A stretch of DNA of 64,000 bases from Diphasiastrum complanatum (lineage: Eukaryota; Streptophyta; Lycopodiopsida; Lycopodiales; Lycopodiaceae). A program made the translations under genes and the position numbers. Positions 1 through 12,057 of this stretch are shown piece by piece. The notes beneath the pieces are model-generated. The model saw nothing but the letters and a program-made list of their open reading frames with translations. It was not told where the DNA came from and did no database searches. The stretch lies in NCBI GenBank assembly GCA_029204225.1, contig CM055096.1, forward strand, positions 1,334,859-1,398,858, in the 5' to 3' direction. Numbering within the stretch: the first letter of the stretch is position 1; each line of letters starts with the position of its first letter.

Positions 1-1290
1 AGACCACATAAGTCAAGTGAGGGAGGTTGCTTGCTTGTTAACATCATCATAATGTAGTTTTGATAAGCATAGGACAAGTTATATAAAAGTATTGGTGCAT
101 CTTTGTCAATAGCACTCTCTTTAATGGCTACAAGTTGATTTTGAGGTCCTTGACGTTTGTAGAGTGTGGTGATTAAATTGCCTGAATCAATCCCAAGAGT
201 TTGGGGGTTTGTTATTCAAATGATGGACCCTTGTTATGTTAACTGTCTCAAACATAGACAATAGAATTGAGAATATCCTACACCTCACGTGGTCCTTTAG
301 CATCTCATGAGTCCTCGAGGGATTATACCTTCTTGCATTGACAAATCAATGAACTATGTGCTGTTTAACCTCTCTTGATGCATTCTTTGAGCTCATTTTC
401 AATTGGAGGATTAGGCTCTTGCCTTGTATCATATTTCAACATTTTTTTCCCCTAAGGATGTTTTGCATCTTAAACCTACACACATTGTAGTTTGTGCCAT
501 CAAGCCTACTTGATTTAGTTAGCAGAGTTTTACTAAGACTAGCCATGCTTGATTCTTGAAGCTTAATAGAAAAATGTTTGATAGAACTCAACAATCATGA
601 TGCTTCAATAACCTAGGGTTTGTCGACTAGGGTATTATGTGACTTAATTATTACCCAAGAGCTTTTTGTTTTTGAATCTGCCACAAAATATGGCCTTTGG
701 TAGGCACTTACCTAGGATCCATTTGGCTCCTCATTATGGTCTCCAAATAGAAAGTCCCCTACTTTAAAGAAGGCCTCTCCAAAAAGCTTCTAGAACCTTC
801 ACAAAAAATCCAACAAATTTGATAAATATGGTTGTATTTGCCTTGATGAGTGTTCTTTGACCTTGGTAACTGCACCTTAATTTGATCTTTTTAGAAGGTA
901 TGTGCTTTCTCAAGTTTTTTCAAGCCTGTAGAAGGTCTTGATGCATATGTTGGATTTATCCCTTCTCTCCCTAAATCCAGAAGTTGATCTAGTTCCCATG
1001 TAGTCAAAGCGCAAGCTTACGAATTGAAGCCTTTGAACTTCGTCAAAAGATGAAGTCGTTGCCTGTAAGTAAAACGTTAAGGAACCTATAAGGCTTCCTC
1101 TTACGAGGCATAATGGTGCTCATAAGGAACCCATAGGGAACCCATAAAGAGCACGCAAGGAAGTTGCAAGGAAACCTTTTACAAGGAACTACGATCACTG
1201 CACACATAAGGAGTCCCTCTGCGAGACTTTATGTCACATACTATTTTTAGGCATTATGATTCATTCTATTAGCTACATAAATTTTTCTTG
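1..1290. other. AT-rich stretch, nothing recognised
   Basis: I found no long reading frame, splice-consistent exon or recognisable repeat here. Near 1070-1200 the word AAGGAAC(C) recurs several times. This could be the worn leader or LTR of the copia remnant that starts at about 1301, but no primer-binding site is visible. Confidence 0.35.
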
Positions 1291-1300
1291 AATTTCTACA

Positions 1301-3657
1301 TGGATCCACAATCAAAGGCTAGTCTAATCGTAGACAAGTTGGAAGGACCAAACTATCATTTATGGAAATTCAAAATGAAAGTCTTGTTAATGTCCAAAAT
1401 TGTCACAAGACATGAATAAATTCCCGAGCAAGCCATTTCTAAATGGAAACTTAGGGATGGAAAGGCATTTGCCCTTATCATTCTGAATATATCAGATACA
1501 CAGCTTTGTCATGTCAATCAAGCCCAATTTTCCAAGGAAGCATGGGACAATTTGAGCACGAGGGACGTCACTTTTAAACTGCATCTAAGGATTTAACATT
1601 CTTTTCTCTCAAAATGTTAGAAGTTGATTCTATCTAGAATCACATTACCAATTCAAGAATCTGTTAGAGCAAATGGTAGCCATAGGTTCAGTCGTCAAAG
1701 ATTCTGATGCTATTATGACCTTGTTGTCTAGGCTACCTTCATCATTCGAAAATTGGGTAATGGTTATTTGAACCCACTTAGATCTTTTGCTATCTAAAGT
1801 TATTACGATTCTGTTACAAGAGGACATTCGTAGAGATGGTGCTTCCTTATACTAGATTGAAGACTCGCATGCTCTATACTCCAAGAAAGATTCGAAGAAG
1901 CACGCAAGAAGAAGGCATTCAAGAACGACCATGTTCAGAATCAGGCACAACAAATGACTCGAAATCGTAATAAACAACCTGCTCACAAAACTAAGAGGAT
2001 GCTTTGCAAGTACTACAGAGGATGAATCACAAGATCCAGGATTGTAGAGTTTTGAAGTTCAACAACAACAACAAGAAGCAGCTGGACCAACAAGCGAATG
2101 TAGTGGCTCAAACATCTCATGATCTTGATTGTGAAGATGAGCATAATGTATTCATGGTGAACCATCAGAACTCATATCCAAATGAAGAATGGTTCCTTGA
2201 TTTTGGAGCTACAAAAGATATGACAAGCCATCAAGAATGGTCCATGATTATTCAGCCTACAGTACAAAGAAATTTGTTCACCTTGGAGAAAATCGAAGGT
2301 GAAGGTATTGTCAAGCTGAGTTCTTAGAGTGGTGAACCCAAACTCATTCCAAAAGTTTTGTATGATCACTGATTTAGGACATAGGGTAGAGTTTGGATCT
2401 GACTCATGTAAAATTCTTGATAAGGCAAATAGAGTCTTTGCAAATGGAAAAAGACAAGGATTTCTATATAGGCTTACTCATTGTTACTCCGTGACTAACT
2501 GTGCTCTTAACAGTTCAGTCTTGATCCATAAAGAAGTAATTTTCCATTATAGACTTGGGCATTTGAATCATGTATCTATTGCTAATATGTTTAAGCATTT
2601 TTTAGTTCTTGCTTGATTATCAAAGTATGAACTTCAACCTCCCAGTCTGTCAAAGTTGTATAAATCAAATCAAGAACATGTTTCTAGAAGTCTATTAGAC
2701 ATCATCCATTCAGATATATGTGGCCCAATGCATATACTATCTTATTTAGTGCTAAATACTTTATTACATTTATTGATGATTTTTCAAGAAGGACCATTTT
2801 ATATCTGAAGCCTTCCATTTCTTCAAGATCTTCAAAGAGTATGTCGAGCTGGAAACAGAGAGAAATATCAAAGCATTAAGAACTGACAAAGTAGGTGAAT
2901 ATACATCTAATGAAATCAAGGAGTATTGTTTGACCAATGGAATTGAACAACAATTCACTGCTTCCTTTTCCCCTCAGTCAAATGGACCTACTGAAAGGAA
3001 GAACACAACATTGGGTGAATTTTCCAAAAGCATGCTAGCTCATCCCAAATCATTTTGGAAACAAGTTGTCTCTACAACAACTTATCTTCAAAACAAATGT
3101 TCAACCAACGGTTTGATGAATAAGACTCCTTATGACGTATGGACAGGTTCGAAGCCTTCATTAAAGCATTTAAAAGTTTTTGGATGTACCTGTATGCTCA
3201 AGTTCCTAACGATACTAGAAAGAAACTAGAGTCTAATTCTGTAAAATCAATTTTCATGGATTATTGTTCTTCTAACAGTATGTATAAGTTGTATGATCCT
3301 GCTGCTTCCAAGATTTTTACTAGCATAGATGTCACATTTCTTGAAGATCAGTTCATTGACTTAAAGGACAAGAACAAAATCACAATGATGTTCCTGCTGA
3401 AAATACAACTAAGTATCAAAATCCAATTTCGATCCCTTCAAGCAGTTAGCTCAAAAAAAGTGATTGAAGTTGTTGCAACTCAGGAGCAATTGACCCACGG
3501 TCAAAATTTACAGCAAGAAGCACCTCCCAGAAGGTCTACCAGAATGCGAATTCAGTTTGTTAGATTTATTGATGAGTATGCTCATTATCTTTCTCAAGAA
3601 CCAAGGACTGTTGGTGAAGCACTCATGCAAGCTGATTTCGACCTTTTGCAACAGAGC
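1301..3657 (+). mobile_element. Ty1/copia retrotransposon remnant (gag to integrase), broken
   Basis: A decayed copia polyprotein can be followed across several frames. A gag start at 1301 (MDPQSKASLIVDKLEG, then YHLWKFKMKVL) is followed by worn gag. A damaged CCHC knuckle lies near 2000-2045. The protease region at about 2180-2230 reads FLDFGAT where DSGAT is usual. A GAG-pre-integrase stretch with YRLGHLNHVS is at 2540-2600. Integrase core pieces include SPQSNGPTERK at 2970-3000 and PKSFWKQVVSTTTYLQNKCS after it. The last recognisable part (3530-3657) is the linker before reverse transcriptase. RT and RNase H are absent, so the 3' half is deleted. Many stops and frameshifts make it non-functional. 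The gag start resembles the minus-strand gag that begins at 29171, so the two are probably one family. Confidence 0.85.
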
Positions 3658-3660
3658 TGA

Positions 3661-4002
3661 TTACACCCTTGACTCTTTGCCAACACATAGGAATTGTCAC
3701 TCATCAAATCTAATCTAGACACTTGTAAACAACCTAACTACCTCGAGTTATGTCATAAATGACTTTTGGCCTAATGATGATGAAACATGTGTTCTTGACT
3801 ATTTGACCTCTAAAGCCAAAATTGGCCCTATCAACTAGTGACACTAAGATCCTTGACTACAAAAATTTATGACACCCCTAACTCAACATGATTAATCTAT
3901 TTTTGACTTTTCCACACGTGGGAACATTCTCCACACATGTGAGATTCCCTTACAAACTAGAAACATAAAATTACCAAGCTAGATTTTTGCCAATTTTTCA
4001 CA
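3661..4002 (-). mobile_element. LTR fragment of a copia element, minus orientation
   Basis: Read on the minus strand from 4002, the sequence begins TGTGAAAAATTGG and is preceded by a CTCCTATA tract. This resembles the LTR start at 30052 (TGTGAAAAGTTGCC preceded by GAGGAG). Palindromic motifs CACACGTGGG and CACACATGTGAG occur inside, as in other LTRs of the window. The 3' end of the LTR is not defined. It lies directly beside a plus-strand copia body, so it is not that body's own LTR. Confidence 0.45.
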
Positions 4003-4750
4003 TATAGGAGTACTCAGAAGATGGAATTAGGTGAGGAGGAGTAAGATTAAACTCCAACAGAAAGATGATAAAAAATGTCACTCAGTTTATAGGCTTCCAA
4101 ACAATGCTTGTAAATGTACCTAGTATATTTCTTGTTTTTTTCCTTATGATAATAGATTTAGCATTCCATGGTGCTTGAGGATATGTTGAATGAAAGAGCT
4201 TTAGTATGGACTTCTCATATGGAAGTCAGCCTGTTTGCTTCACTTATCATTTATAGTCAAAATTTGGTCTACTTAATTATGTATTTTAGAATGTTTGAGA
4301 TTAAGTCCTTAGCTCCATGTTTCATGAATAGGAAGAGATTGTGGTTTGGCAAGATTGTTACATGATGGTATTAAGGTAGTATATCATGCAACACTTCAAA
4401 AATCTAGTTTTGATTTTTGGCCAATAAAATGATGTTCAGTGCTTTTAAACTTATATGCCATGCCTCAATGTCCTATTTTAAGGAACCTGTAAAACTAGAA
4501 CACTTTTCTGTAGAATTTAGTACCTTAAAAGTTGAATTGATATATAGTTTTTATTTTCTCGAAAGATACATGTAATGAAGAGAAACAGATTAGGAATTTA
4601 ACTTCCCAAAGGTAGGTTACCCATATAGTAACAAAGTCTGCATCCATTTCATATGAATCTTGAATCATGTTGGGCCAAGGATATGAGTTATGAATTGATT
4701 CACAGATATGGCAACACATAAAACAGAGAAAAACTAGAATTCATGACCAC
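4003..4750. other. Non-coding stretch, nothing recognised
   Basis: This stretch has only short chance frames on both strands and no repeat or motif that I can name. Confidence 0.35.
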
Positions 4751-5072
4751 TGAACAATTGCCAAAGAGAGTCATAGACAAAGGCCTACAAACAATGTAGT
4801 TGAGTTATTCTAGGAAAAGCCCAAGCTTCTCAATATGGAAAAGCTAGATAATGAATGTCTCTAGCCTCTATTTGTAGGTTGTTGGGGAGCCGTAAAGGAA
4901 CATTTCAGAAACCCACAATGAACAATTACAAAGTCATAGACTAAACCCTACAAACAATGAGTTGAGTTATTCTAGGAAGAGCCCAAGCATCTCAATATAG
5001 AAAAGCTAGATAATGAGTGTCCCTGGCCTCTATTTGTAGGCTGTTGGGGAGCCGTAAAGGAACAATTTATCA
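4751..5072. repeat. Tandem duplication, about 168-bp unit, two copies
   Basis: The unit beginning TGAACAATTGCCAAAGAG at 4751 is repeated, beginning TGAACAATTACAAAG, at 4919. Both copies continue through a shared GAGTTATTCTAGGAA segment, the CTAGATAATGA segment and GGGGAGCCGTAAAGGAAC. The copies differ at several positions and by small indels, so the duplication is not recent. Confidence 0.85.
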
Positions 5073-5845
5073 TTTGAAAAGTAGGGGAGGCGGCTTTCTT
5101 CTGGAGGGAACTAGTGCACCCATCAGCTTGGCACCTACTATTCGTAATAGTAGGGCCGGAGGCACTGCATGTGCTTAACAATGTGGCATTATTACAAGGT
5201 TTATTCGACAAGGCATTGGGCCAACTTATTGTCTTTTCTTGCAATATGCTGAACTAGGAAAATTAGTGTTTTGCAAGTTGCAACGCACTAAATATGCTTT
5301 TTAACCTCAAGTGTTTGGGCTAATAGGTACCTATAGACTTTGGTGATCAGTTTGTACAATTAACTATATTTTCACTGGAGTTCTTTTTTATACATGTTGT
5401 ACTTTGTTACTAATACGATTAAGGTTAGTTGAGGGTTGGCTATTGCATCTTGTTCTTAAGCAGAAAATTTATGCAGTAGAGTTATAATGTTCAAATGATG
5501 TATTATTTTCATTAATGTGTTTTGGTTTGGACCCCTCGCTTACCTGGACAGATCAGGAATCTCTTCACCTCATATGGGGGATATACGACCAAGGTGGTCA
5601 CCAAAAACTATGAATGAATTGAACTCGTATGTTTATGCAATGTAAATGGTTCATATGAACTAAACTTGATACATGCATAGATGTGCTAAATGGGTAAGCT
5701 GTATTCATCCTTCAGTTTTGGAAAGTAAAGTTTTCATTGCTGATACTTACGTGTGCTCTAATTTTCTTGCAAAGTGAAAACTCATATACTTCTTGTAGAG
5801 ATTACATTCTGTGGGGTATTTTGTTCATTTTTAAGGTAATTTACC

Positions 5846-5961
5846 AAAGTAGTGTTAATGCTTCTTGGTTTCCAAGGGGAGGCTCGAACCTGGGACCAAA
5901 GAAACTTTGGATGCCAAGCTAACCAATTGAGCCAACCCCGTTGGGTAAAGTAGTGTTAATG
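5846..5961 (-). mobile_element. 86-bp tRNA-derived SINE insertion with 15-bp target duplication
   Basis: The 86 bp at 5861-5946 are flanked by perfect direct repeats AAAGTAGTGTTAATG at 5846-5860 and 5947-5961. On the minus strand the insert has a tRNA-like head with an A-box-like TGGCTCAATTGG and a consensus B box GGTTCGAGCC, which is an internal pol III promoter. It ends shortly after the small hairpin CTTGGAAACCAAG. There is no body and no poly(A) tail, so it is far shorter than typical plant SINEs. A second copy is at 13523-13608. It could instead be a retroposed tRNA-like transcript. Confidence 0.85.
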
Positions 5962-6785
5962 GAGAAGAGATGATCTCAGTCGAGAAGTGTTATAAGAGCT
6001 TCAACAACCCTGTACATATGCAGCGACAAAATGTACAGAAAACAGATCATAAAGAACAAGAAATTATATTGTGTTCATGCTACAACCATCTGCACATGCA
6101 TGCATGACTGCATCTGAGCGCCATTATCACTTGAATGTCTAGAGCCACACACATGCATAGTTGAATACTTAGTGGTCATACTGTCTAGAAGTTACTTCAA
6201 ACAACAAGCAATCCAAGATTTCACTCTTGGTAAACTGATGTAGAACATATCTCCACTTCTATGGAATCCACAACAACCCACAATCTAAAATTTGGCTCCT
6301 CTCAAATCATAAGTATAATCAGGAGTTGATGAAATCTATGTTTTGAATCATTGGTCCCTGTGATGTGCATTTCTTCTTCTCAGGAAACGTCTATCCCCAT
6401 TCAATAATCCTGCCATGTAAGCCTCATTTCGCAATTAGCTATATGAAATTTATAACCTGGCTTACGTCTAGATCATTGCTCTTCTTGAAGAACATAGTAA
6501 CATTCTTTTATTCAAGGATCCTGTCTTGAAAAGCCTCATGTTACAATTTTAGGAAAGGAAGACTGTGCATAGTGGAAAAATGGTTTTGCACATGTTTGGA
6601 AAGCAGAGCATGCATTATTACAACATACCTTCAGAAGGAATAGTAGACAAAAGCATAAAGAAGGCTGATTCATATCTCGTATACCTTCAACATTCATGCT
6701 GAATGATTTCTTTGAGATGGGTCATTGCTTGCATTGCTAGTCTGATAAGTAGCATCAGACTAGTCAAATTTCAAAATGTTGTGTC
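5962..6785. other. Non-coding stretch, nothing recognised
   Basis: No coding or repeat signal was recognised between the SINE insertion and the copia 3' end that begins near 6786. Confidence 0.35.
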
Positions 6786-7340
6786 AAGAGTCGAGTGAAT
6801 GTCATATCTAGGTCCCAAGGATTAACCAAAGCATTGGGAAAAGACTTTTTTATGAAGCATAAAACATCTCTTGGAGTTCTATCTAAATCTATGTTCAAAC
6901 TAGTTGAAGCAGGAGTGTGAAAAATTCAACTAGTTTAGTTGATCTATTTTGGCAATTTTGAGGCCAACATGAAATTAGAGATAGATTTATAATTGTCAAT
7001 AAAGGCCTACATATAAGTGTTTATACTATTTTTGACAAGTAGATAAATGATGAGATCAAATTCATACATTGCATGTAAACTAGAATTTCTAGGTTTTTGA
7101 TGAAGTACCAAGAAGTTACCATTTAGGAAAAGTTTAGGGCAATTGGCCAAATGAAATTTTAGCGGCAATAAATAGCAGTATCAGCATGGAGAAAGCATTT
7201 TTGTATTCCCATTTTATGTGGAGAATTCATCTCTTTTGATTCTATTCCCACCTCATGAGTATTTCTCAAGGTATATTGATTTCTAGTGTGTAGAATGCCA
7301 TTTTTGTTGTTGATCTTAATTCCACACGTGTGAAGGATAG
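6786..7340 (+). mobile_element. 3' terminal fragment of a copia element: RNase H tail, PPT, LTR start
   Basis: Positions of about 6786-6915 encode the end of a copia polyprotein, including LTKALGKDFFMKHKTSLGVL and ending near SKSMFKLVEAGV. A short purine tract GAAGCAGGAG precedes TGTGAAAAATTCAAC at 6916, the expected LTR start. The same arrangement occurs at 36740-36900. The LTR contains CATATAAG (about 7011) and the palindrome CCACACGTGTG (about 7322). Its 3' boundary cannot be placed. The body of this element is missing upstream. Confidence 0.7.
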
Positions 7341-7695
7341 TAGGCTACTGTTGTTGTATGGAAAGGATAGTACCTTACTTTTTTTAAGTGCTTATGATCA
7401 AATCCTAGTGATTTATGCAATTCTAGCATGTGTAAATTGATGATTTCTATCTTGTAGCTAAATCTAGATGTGCATCCAAAATTGGTCAAGATCTTAGAGA
7501 TCCATCAAGTATGTTTTGGATATGTTTTTTTTCACATGCATACCCTTTTATGAAACCACAAAGTTGGTCAAAGGGTGGCACCTTGGCCAAGAGGGTGCAT
7601 ACCCCAGCCCGTTCGGCCTCCTCTTCTTGCAACCAGCAAGAAAAAGCTACACGGCCCCCTCCAATCCTGAGCAGGCAGTAGAATAGGAACCAGGG

Positions 7696-7698
<3 letters not shown>

Positions 7699-7756
<58 letters not shown>
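7699..7756. repeat. (GA)n microsatellite
   Basis: About 29 uninterrupted GA units follow a G-rich run (7692-7698). The Ser-Leu frames on the minus strand are translations of this repeat and not genes. Confidence 0.98.
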
Positions 7757-7762
<6 letters not shown>

Positions 7763-8370
7763 AAGTTTTGGGAGTGCGATGTGCAAGCCGTAGAGGAAGC
7801 ATTACCAGCGCTTGTGGAGGGCAGATTCTCTATTTTTTTTCCACTAACAAAACTTTGCTTTCAGCTAGAGCAACCAAAATTTAGATTCAATAAGTGTATG
7901 CCAGTATCTTGCATAACAGTAGATCCACATTTTCGATAAACTTGTTTTATTGGCTTTAAAAAGCAGAAATCGTGCTTTAATAGCTTCTTGAACTAGATAT
8001 GTGAAAACCATAGCATAAAAGGAAGTAGTTTAGAATACATAAAAGCTTGCTTTGATAGTTTCATTCCAGTGTTGTTTTAATCCAAAAACAAAACAGGCTT
8101 ACCATCCATCTTATAACACGTTTAGCAAGTTAACGGTTTGTTGAATCCACTAACCCACAGATCCCTTTAAATAAAAGGATAGAACTAGTAATAAGTATTG
8201 CTAGAATCTTGTGATTTGTAGCTAACAAAATTTTGAGACTTTGGTTGGCTTCTATAAGGATTCAAAAACACCCACTCATGAAAGCATTTCTATAATGTGT
8301 ATAAAACTTGGTTTATAAGAGTGAAAACTATGTTTCCTATTTTATGCCCAAAAACCTGCATGTTTAATGG
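7757..8370. other. Non-coding stretch, nothing recognised
   Basis: AT-rich sequence without recognisable coding or repeat structure. Confidence 0.35.
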
Positions 8371-8558
8371 CAAAATGGAAAACATTCGTCACTTGCAAAT
8401 AAAAATAATCCATTTATGTCAACAAAAAATGAACAATTTCCTCATCAACAAGAAGCATACTAAACAAAATGGGAAACATTCGTCACTTGCAAATAAAAAT
8501 AATCCATTTATGTCAATAAAAAATGAACAATTTCCTCATCAACGAGAAGCATACATAG
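8371..8558. repeat. 94-bp tandem duplication
   Basis: Positions 8371-8464 and 8465-8558 are two adjacent copies starting CAAAATGG(A/G)AAACATTCG. They differ at only a few positions, so the duplication is recent. The short frame spanning it (from 8297) is probably a by-product of the duplication. Confidence 0.92.
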
Positions 8559-8689
8559 ACAAACCCCAACATTCACTCCTCTAATCCATAAAAAATTTTG
8601 GTTGCTTTGCCTACCGATACTCATCAAAATAAGCTTTTTTGAAGGCCTAAATGTTCAGCTTTTGCAGGGTTGAAAACTTGCCTATCATC

Positions 8690-9010
8690 CAAAAAAGAAA
8701 ATGGAAAAAAAAGTAAAAACAAAACTCAATCCAAGAATTGAATCAAAATCCCTTCCTAAATCACCATTCAAGAGAATATAACAACCAATCAATTGCAAAC
8801 TTGGTAGTGCACATACCACACAATCGATTCCTCTCGAAACATAATACATTGGAAGAGAGAATTGAGACCACACCAAACCTTTAGCACCAAAACTTTGTCC
8901 CCCCAAACAGACAAAAAACTTGGTTCCCAACACGAAGATCCTCTTCGAACTCTTTCCTTCTTTTGAGCACCTTCCAACAGAAAATCTGCTAAGCTTAGGC
9001 TCTGATACCA
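8690..9010 (-). mobile_element. LTR-retrotransposon leader with tRNA-Met primer-binding site
   Basis: On the minus strand positions 9010-8998 read TGGTATCAGAGCC. This is the usual primer-binding site of plant LTR elements, complementary to the 3' end of initiator tRNA-Met. It is preceded by GGCTTTATAG, a possible worn LTR end. The roughly 300 bp downstream, down to 8690, would be leader and contain no gag that I recognise. The upstream LTR should lie above 9011 but its start was not found. Confidence 0.5.
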
Positions 9011-9530
9011 CTATAAAGCCTTGCCTCAAGAATGTGATTGGAGCATAAGCGACATGAAACTTTTTTTGCTTGTTAGGGTTCTTATCACTCGCTTAACTCA
9101 ACGAGTAGTCCAATCAATTGTAGCCATGGCTTCTCATACAAAAATTAATTGACATAATAACTATATTTAAGGACATCATATAACAAGACTTTCAATTTTG
9201 AAAATTCTACATGTGTATATTTCGCATTCCAAAAAGGTAAAATGATTAAATAGCACAAAGGCCTACTTTGGCATCTAAAGTTTACATTCAAGGAGTTTGA
9301 GTAAGTTTAACTTTTATGTTAATCCATCTCCCAGCAACTTGATTGTGTGAGCATATAGTATCAAATATGTGTGAACATCATGTATTGTGTTTTGTTTTGT
9401 TTTTCTTGAGGTAGAAAACTGTACTTATTATATTTTTTGTGAAAGATATAACAGATAAATAAGTTTTCACTAATAGCAGTTGATCATTATCTAAATATAA
9501 TTTTGTGATTGTGTTTTCTTTTGTAGAACA
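9011..9530. other. AT-rich stretch, possible worn LTR
   Basis: If the primer-binding site at 8998-9010 is genuine, part of this stretch is its 5' LTR on the minus strand. No TG start or second copy could be identified. Confidence 0.25.
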
Positions 9531-9540
9531 TATAGAAAAT

Positions 9541-9609
9541 GTCTTTCATATTGGATGAAGAAATGGTCGCCTTTTTAGATATGCATCCTGAAGACTACTT
9601 ATTTGATGG
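9541..9609 (+). CDS. Candidate small coding exon, function unknown
   Basis: A good splice-acceptor-like stretch (TGTGTTTTCTTTTGTAG, ending near 9525) precedes an ATG at 9541. The open stretch reads MSFILDEEMVAFLDMHPEDY then LFDG, and a GATG|GTTTGT donor-like site lies near 9608. No downstream exon could be linked with confidence. It may belong with the coding-like debris at 10.5-12.1 kb. I do not recognise the protein. Confidence 0.2.
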
Positions 9610-9660
9610 TTTGTGATATCTAAAGTTGTGAATACTAAGAAACGAATATTCTGAGATATT

Positions 9661-9726
9661 GATCGTGAATATTGCAGAAAGTGATCGTCAATATTGTGAG
9701 TAGGGATCGTGAATATTGTGAATACT
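9661..9726. repeat. Three tandem 22-bp repeats
   Basis: Units start at 9661, 9683 and 9705. Each begins GATCGT(G/C)AATATTG followed by a variable 8-bp end. Confidence 0.85.
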
Positions 9727-10510
9727 AATCAATACTGAAAACTAAATATTCTATGATATTAGGCTGGACCAATCTCATTGAAATTCTGAAGATTAATTTG
9801 AAATCTTAAAACTTCACAGATGCTAGTGACAATCAAATTTTAACTTGAAATAAGTCACTACTTCATTGCATCTCCGTCTCTATTGAAAAATTTTGAATAT
9901 TAAAGCAAAATGACAAAACTTCACTATTGAAGCTTTGCACCTTTCAAATATAATCAGTAGATTGTCAAAACTCCACAAAGTCATTGACAACAGGTTGATC
10001 TTTTCATAGCTCTTCACTTTGACAAAATTCTAGTATATGACAGACCTTTAATTTCAATTAACATTAGGGAAAACATGATTTACATCACCTCAAAAAATAG
10101 GCTTGACAATCTTCAATGTTTACTAAACATAAAAAACTTCACAATTTAACAATTTTCAAAAAAAAAAAAGGACATTTTAAAAACTCTAGTGAGCTTATTG
10201 ATACAATGACCAAGATTTATTGAAGATGGTGAAAAAGTATCTCAATGTTCTTACATTTATCTGGTGGCAATACTGGATGAAATATGAATTATTGGCATGT
10301 TCAAGGAATTGTTGGTTATTGTTTTGACTGAAGACTATTGAAGTCTTTTCATGTGAATTATTTTGGCAAATGGTATTCCATTCAACAGACTTCTATTGTT
10401 GAAGAATATACTTTGTAGTTTACTAAATTAGTTGAATGTGTTCAATTCTCAATTAGAAAATGAACAGTGTGTCTAATGTGCTACATCCATGGACTTGAAT
10501 CTCAATTGTG
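9727..10510. other. Very AT-rich non-coding stretch
   Basis: Contains an A-run near 10158 and many stops in all frames. Nothing is recognised. Confidence 0.35.
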
Positions 10511-10517
10511 AGCAGTT

Positions 10518-12057
10518 ATGGAAAGCAACTCATACCATGGCAGATATTGTCTACAACAAAAAATGAGTTATGCACTAATCAGAGATAAGGAACTACCAGG
10601 CATTTTGACTATCCCTACTTATGATGGTCAAAGCCACTCAATGGAAATAAGTAATGCCGATGTTTTTTCTTCAATATCATCAAAGGATGAATCAATTTGA
10701 CACAAACGAAATCAATGTTGTGTTTGCAGAGTCAAGACAACTAGCAACAACACAACGATAAAAGTGCACAACAACAGTGTCGAATGGGTATAATTAAGGA
10801 GCAAATTGAAACAGGTGATTCAAGTGATTTAAGTCCATTGGTGACTCTCAACAAATGAAGAGATGAGAAAGCCTGTTTAGTAAGTGAATGAACTAGCTAT
10901 GTCAACAACTCTTGCTCTTCTATCAAATCCACAAGGAATGGTCGTTCAACATCAATGCGAGGTTACAAAGCATTCACATGACTTGCAACACCAATTCACT
11001 TTTCAACTTTGAGAAGACAAATAAATTCCAAGAGAGATTAGATCACCAATGCAAGGCTGCCAAAAATCAACAGAGATTGGAGGAGTTAATGAGAAGAATC
11101 TCGAGGATAACATGATTATCTCGAGTTTTGAATTCCAAAAGAGTGATGCAAAGGCCGATTCAGACAATACAATTTTCAGTGTGGCAATTTGTTCAAGGAC
11201 TATGTCTTCCTTGGGTCAAAACCCCAACATCACATTCAAATAAAAGACTTGTCAACATTGTCCGAGACTTCTTGTGAAATGGAATCAATGGACAATGGTG
11301 GAACTTACGTCTATAAATGTTTTACATCCAATACAAAGTACATTGTGAAATGTGATGATATTATTGAGGTAGAAGCTGGAAATGTCCTACCACCGAGATA
11401 TGACAAGTACTTGAAAAACCTATATTTGGAAGCTTCTAGTTTTTTGTTTAATACATTGGAAATAATAACATTTATGAATGTGACTTTTTTTTTTTTACAA
11501 AGAATTACATGGAGAAACATTGAGCGAGGAAGATATCATTATTCTTTGCAAACATTTCCTCTGTTCCAGTTTATTACAAATGAATGCTCATTCGAAATGT
11601 CAATTTTCATGTTTAGAAATGATCAACTTAGAATCAATAATCTCTATACTGGGTTTTGATCATCTTGAAGAGTTCTATGAGTTCTTAGATGATGTAGTGA
11701 ATGTGAAAATAAAGGATGAATGGGGTTTGGAAGAGGTAGATTCAATGGATAAAGAGAAGACCAAAGTTGGCACTTCAAGGCAATTAACCAAATAGTATTT
11801 GAAGGTAATAGGTGATACGAAAAAGAGAGAGAATAATGAGTATAGCAAACAAGAAGAGCTTAGGAAGTAAACAAGAATAAAAAATCCTCTCAATGGCTAG
11901 AAATGAATTAGCTTTGATGGGTTCAATGCTCAAGGCTCAAGAACAACGAAGCAAAAGAGTACAAGGAATGGCGAGTAGCTATGGAGATAGAACTGGAGGC
12001 CATAAAGGTATTGATTTTGAGAAAATGTTCACACTAGATGACTACCACATGTTCTAA
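10518..12057 (+). pseudogene. Coding-like debris, protein family not recognised
   Basis: Several plus-strand open stretches follow one another in shifting frames: 10518-10700, 10912-11115, 11049-11243, 11189-11460 (YDKYLKNLYLEASSF near its end), 11520-11795 and 11893-12057. The last reads MARNELALMGSMLKAQEQ and later MASSYGDRTGGHKGIDFEK. The composition looks like real protein but stops and frame changes break it. The intervals could be introns, but no consistent splice chain was found. It may be a decayed host gene or an unrecognised transposon protein. Confidence 0.35.

Noticed and set aside
7486-7786. Two minus-strand frames rich in Ser-Leu
   Set aside because: They are translations of the (GA)n tract at 7699-7756 and have no other coding signal.
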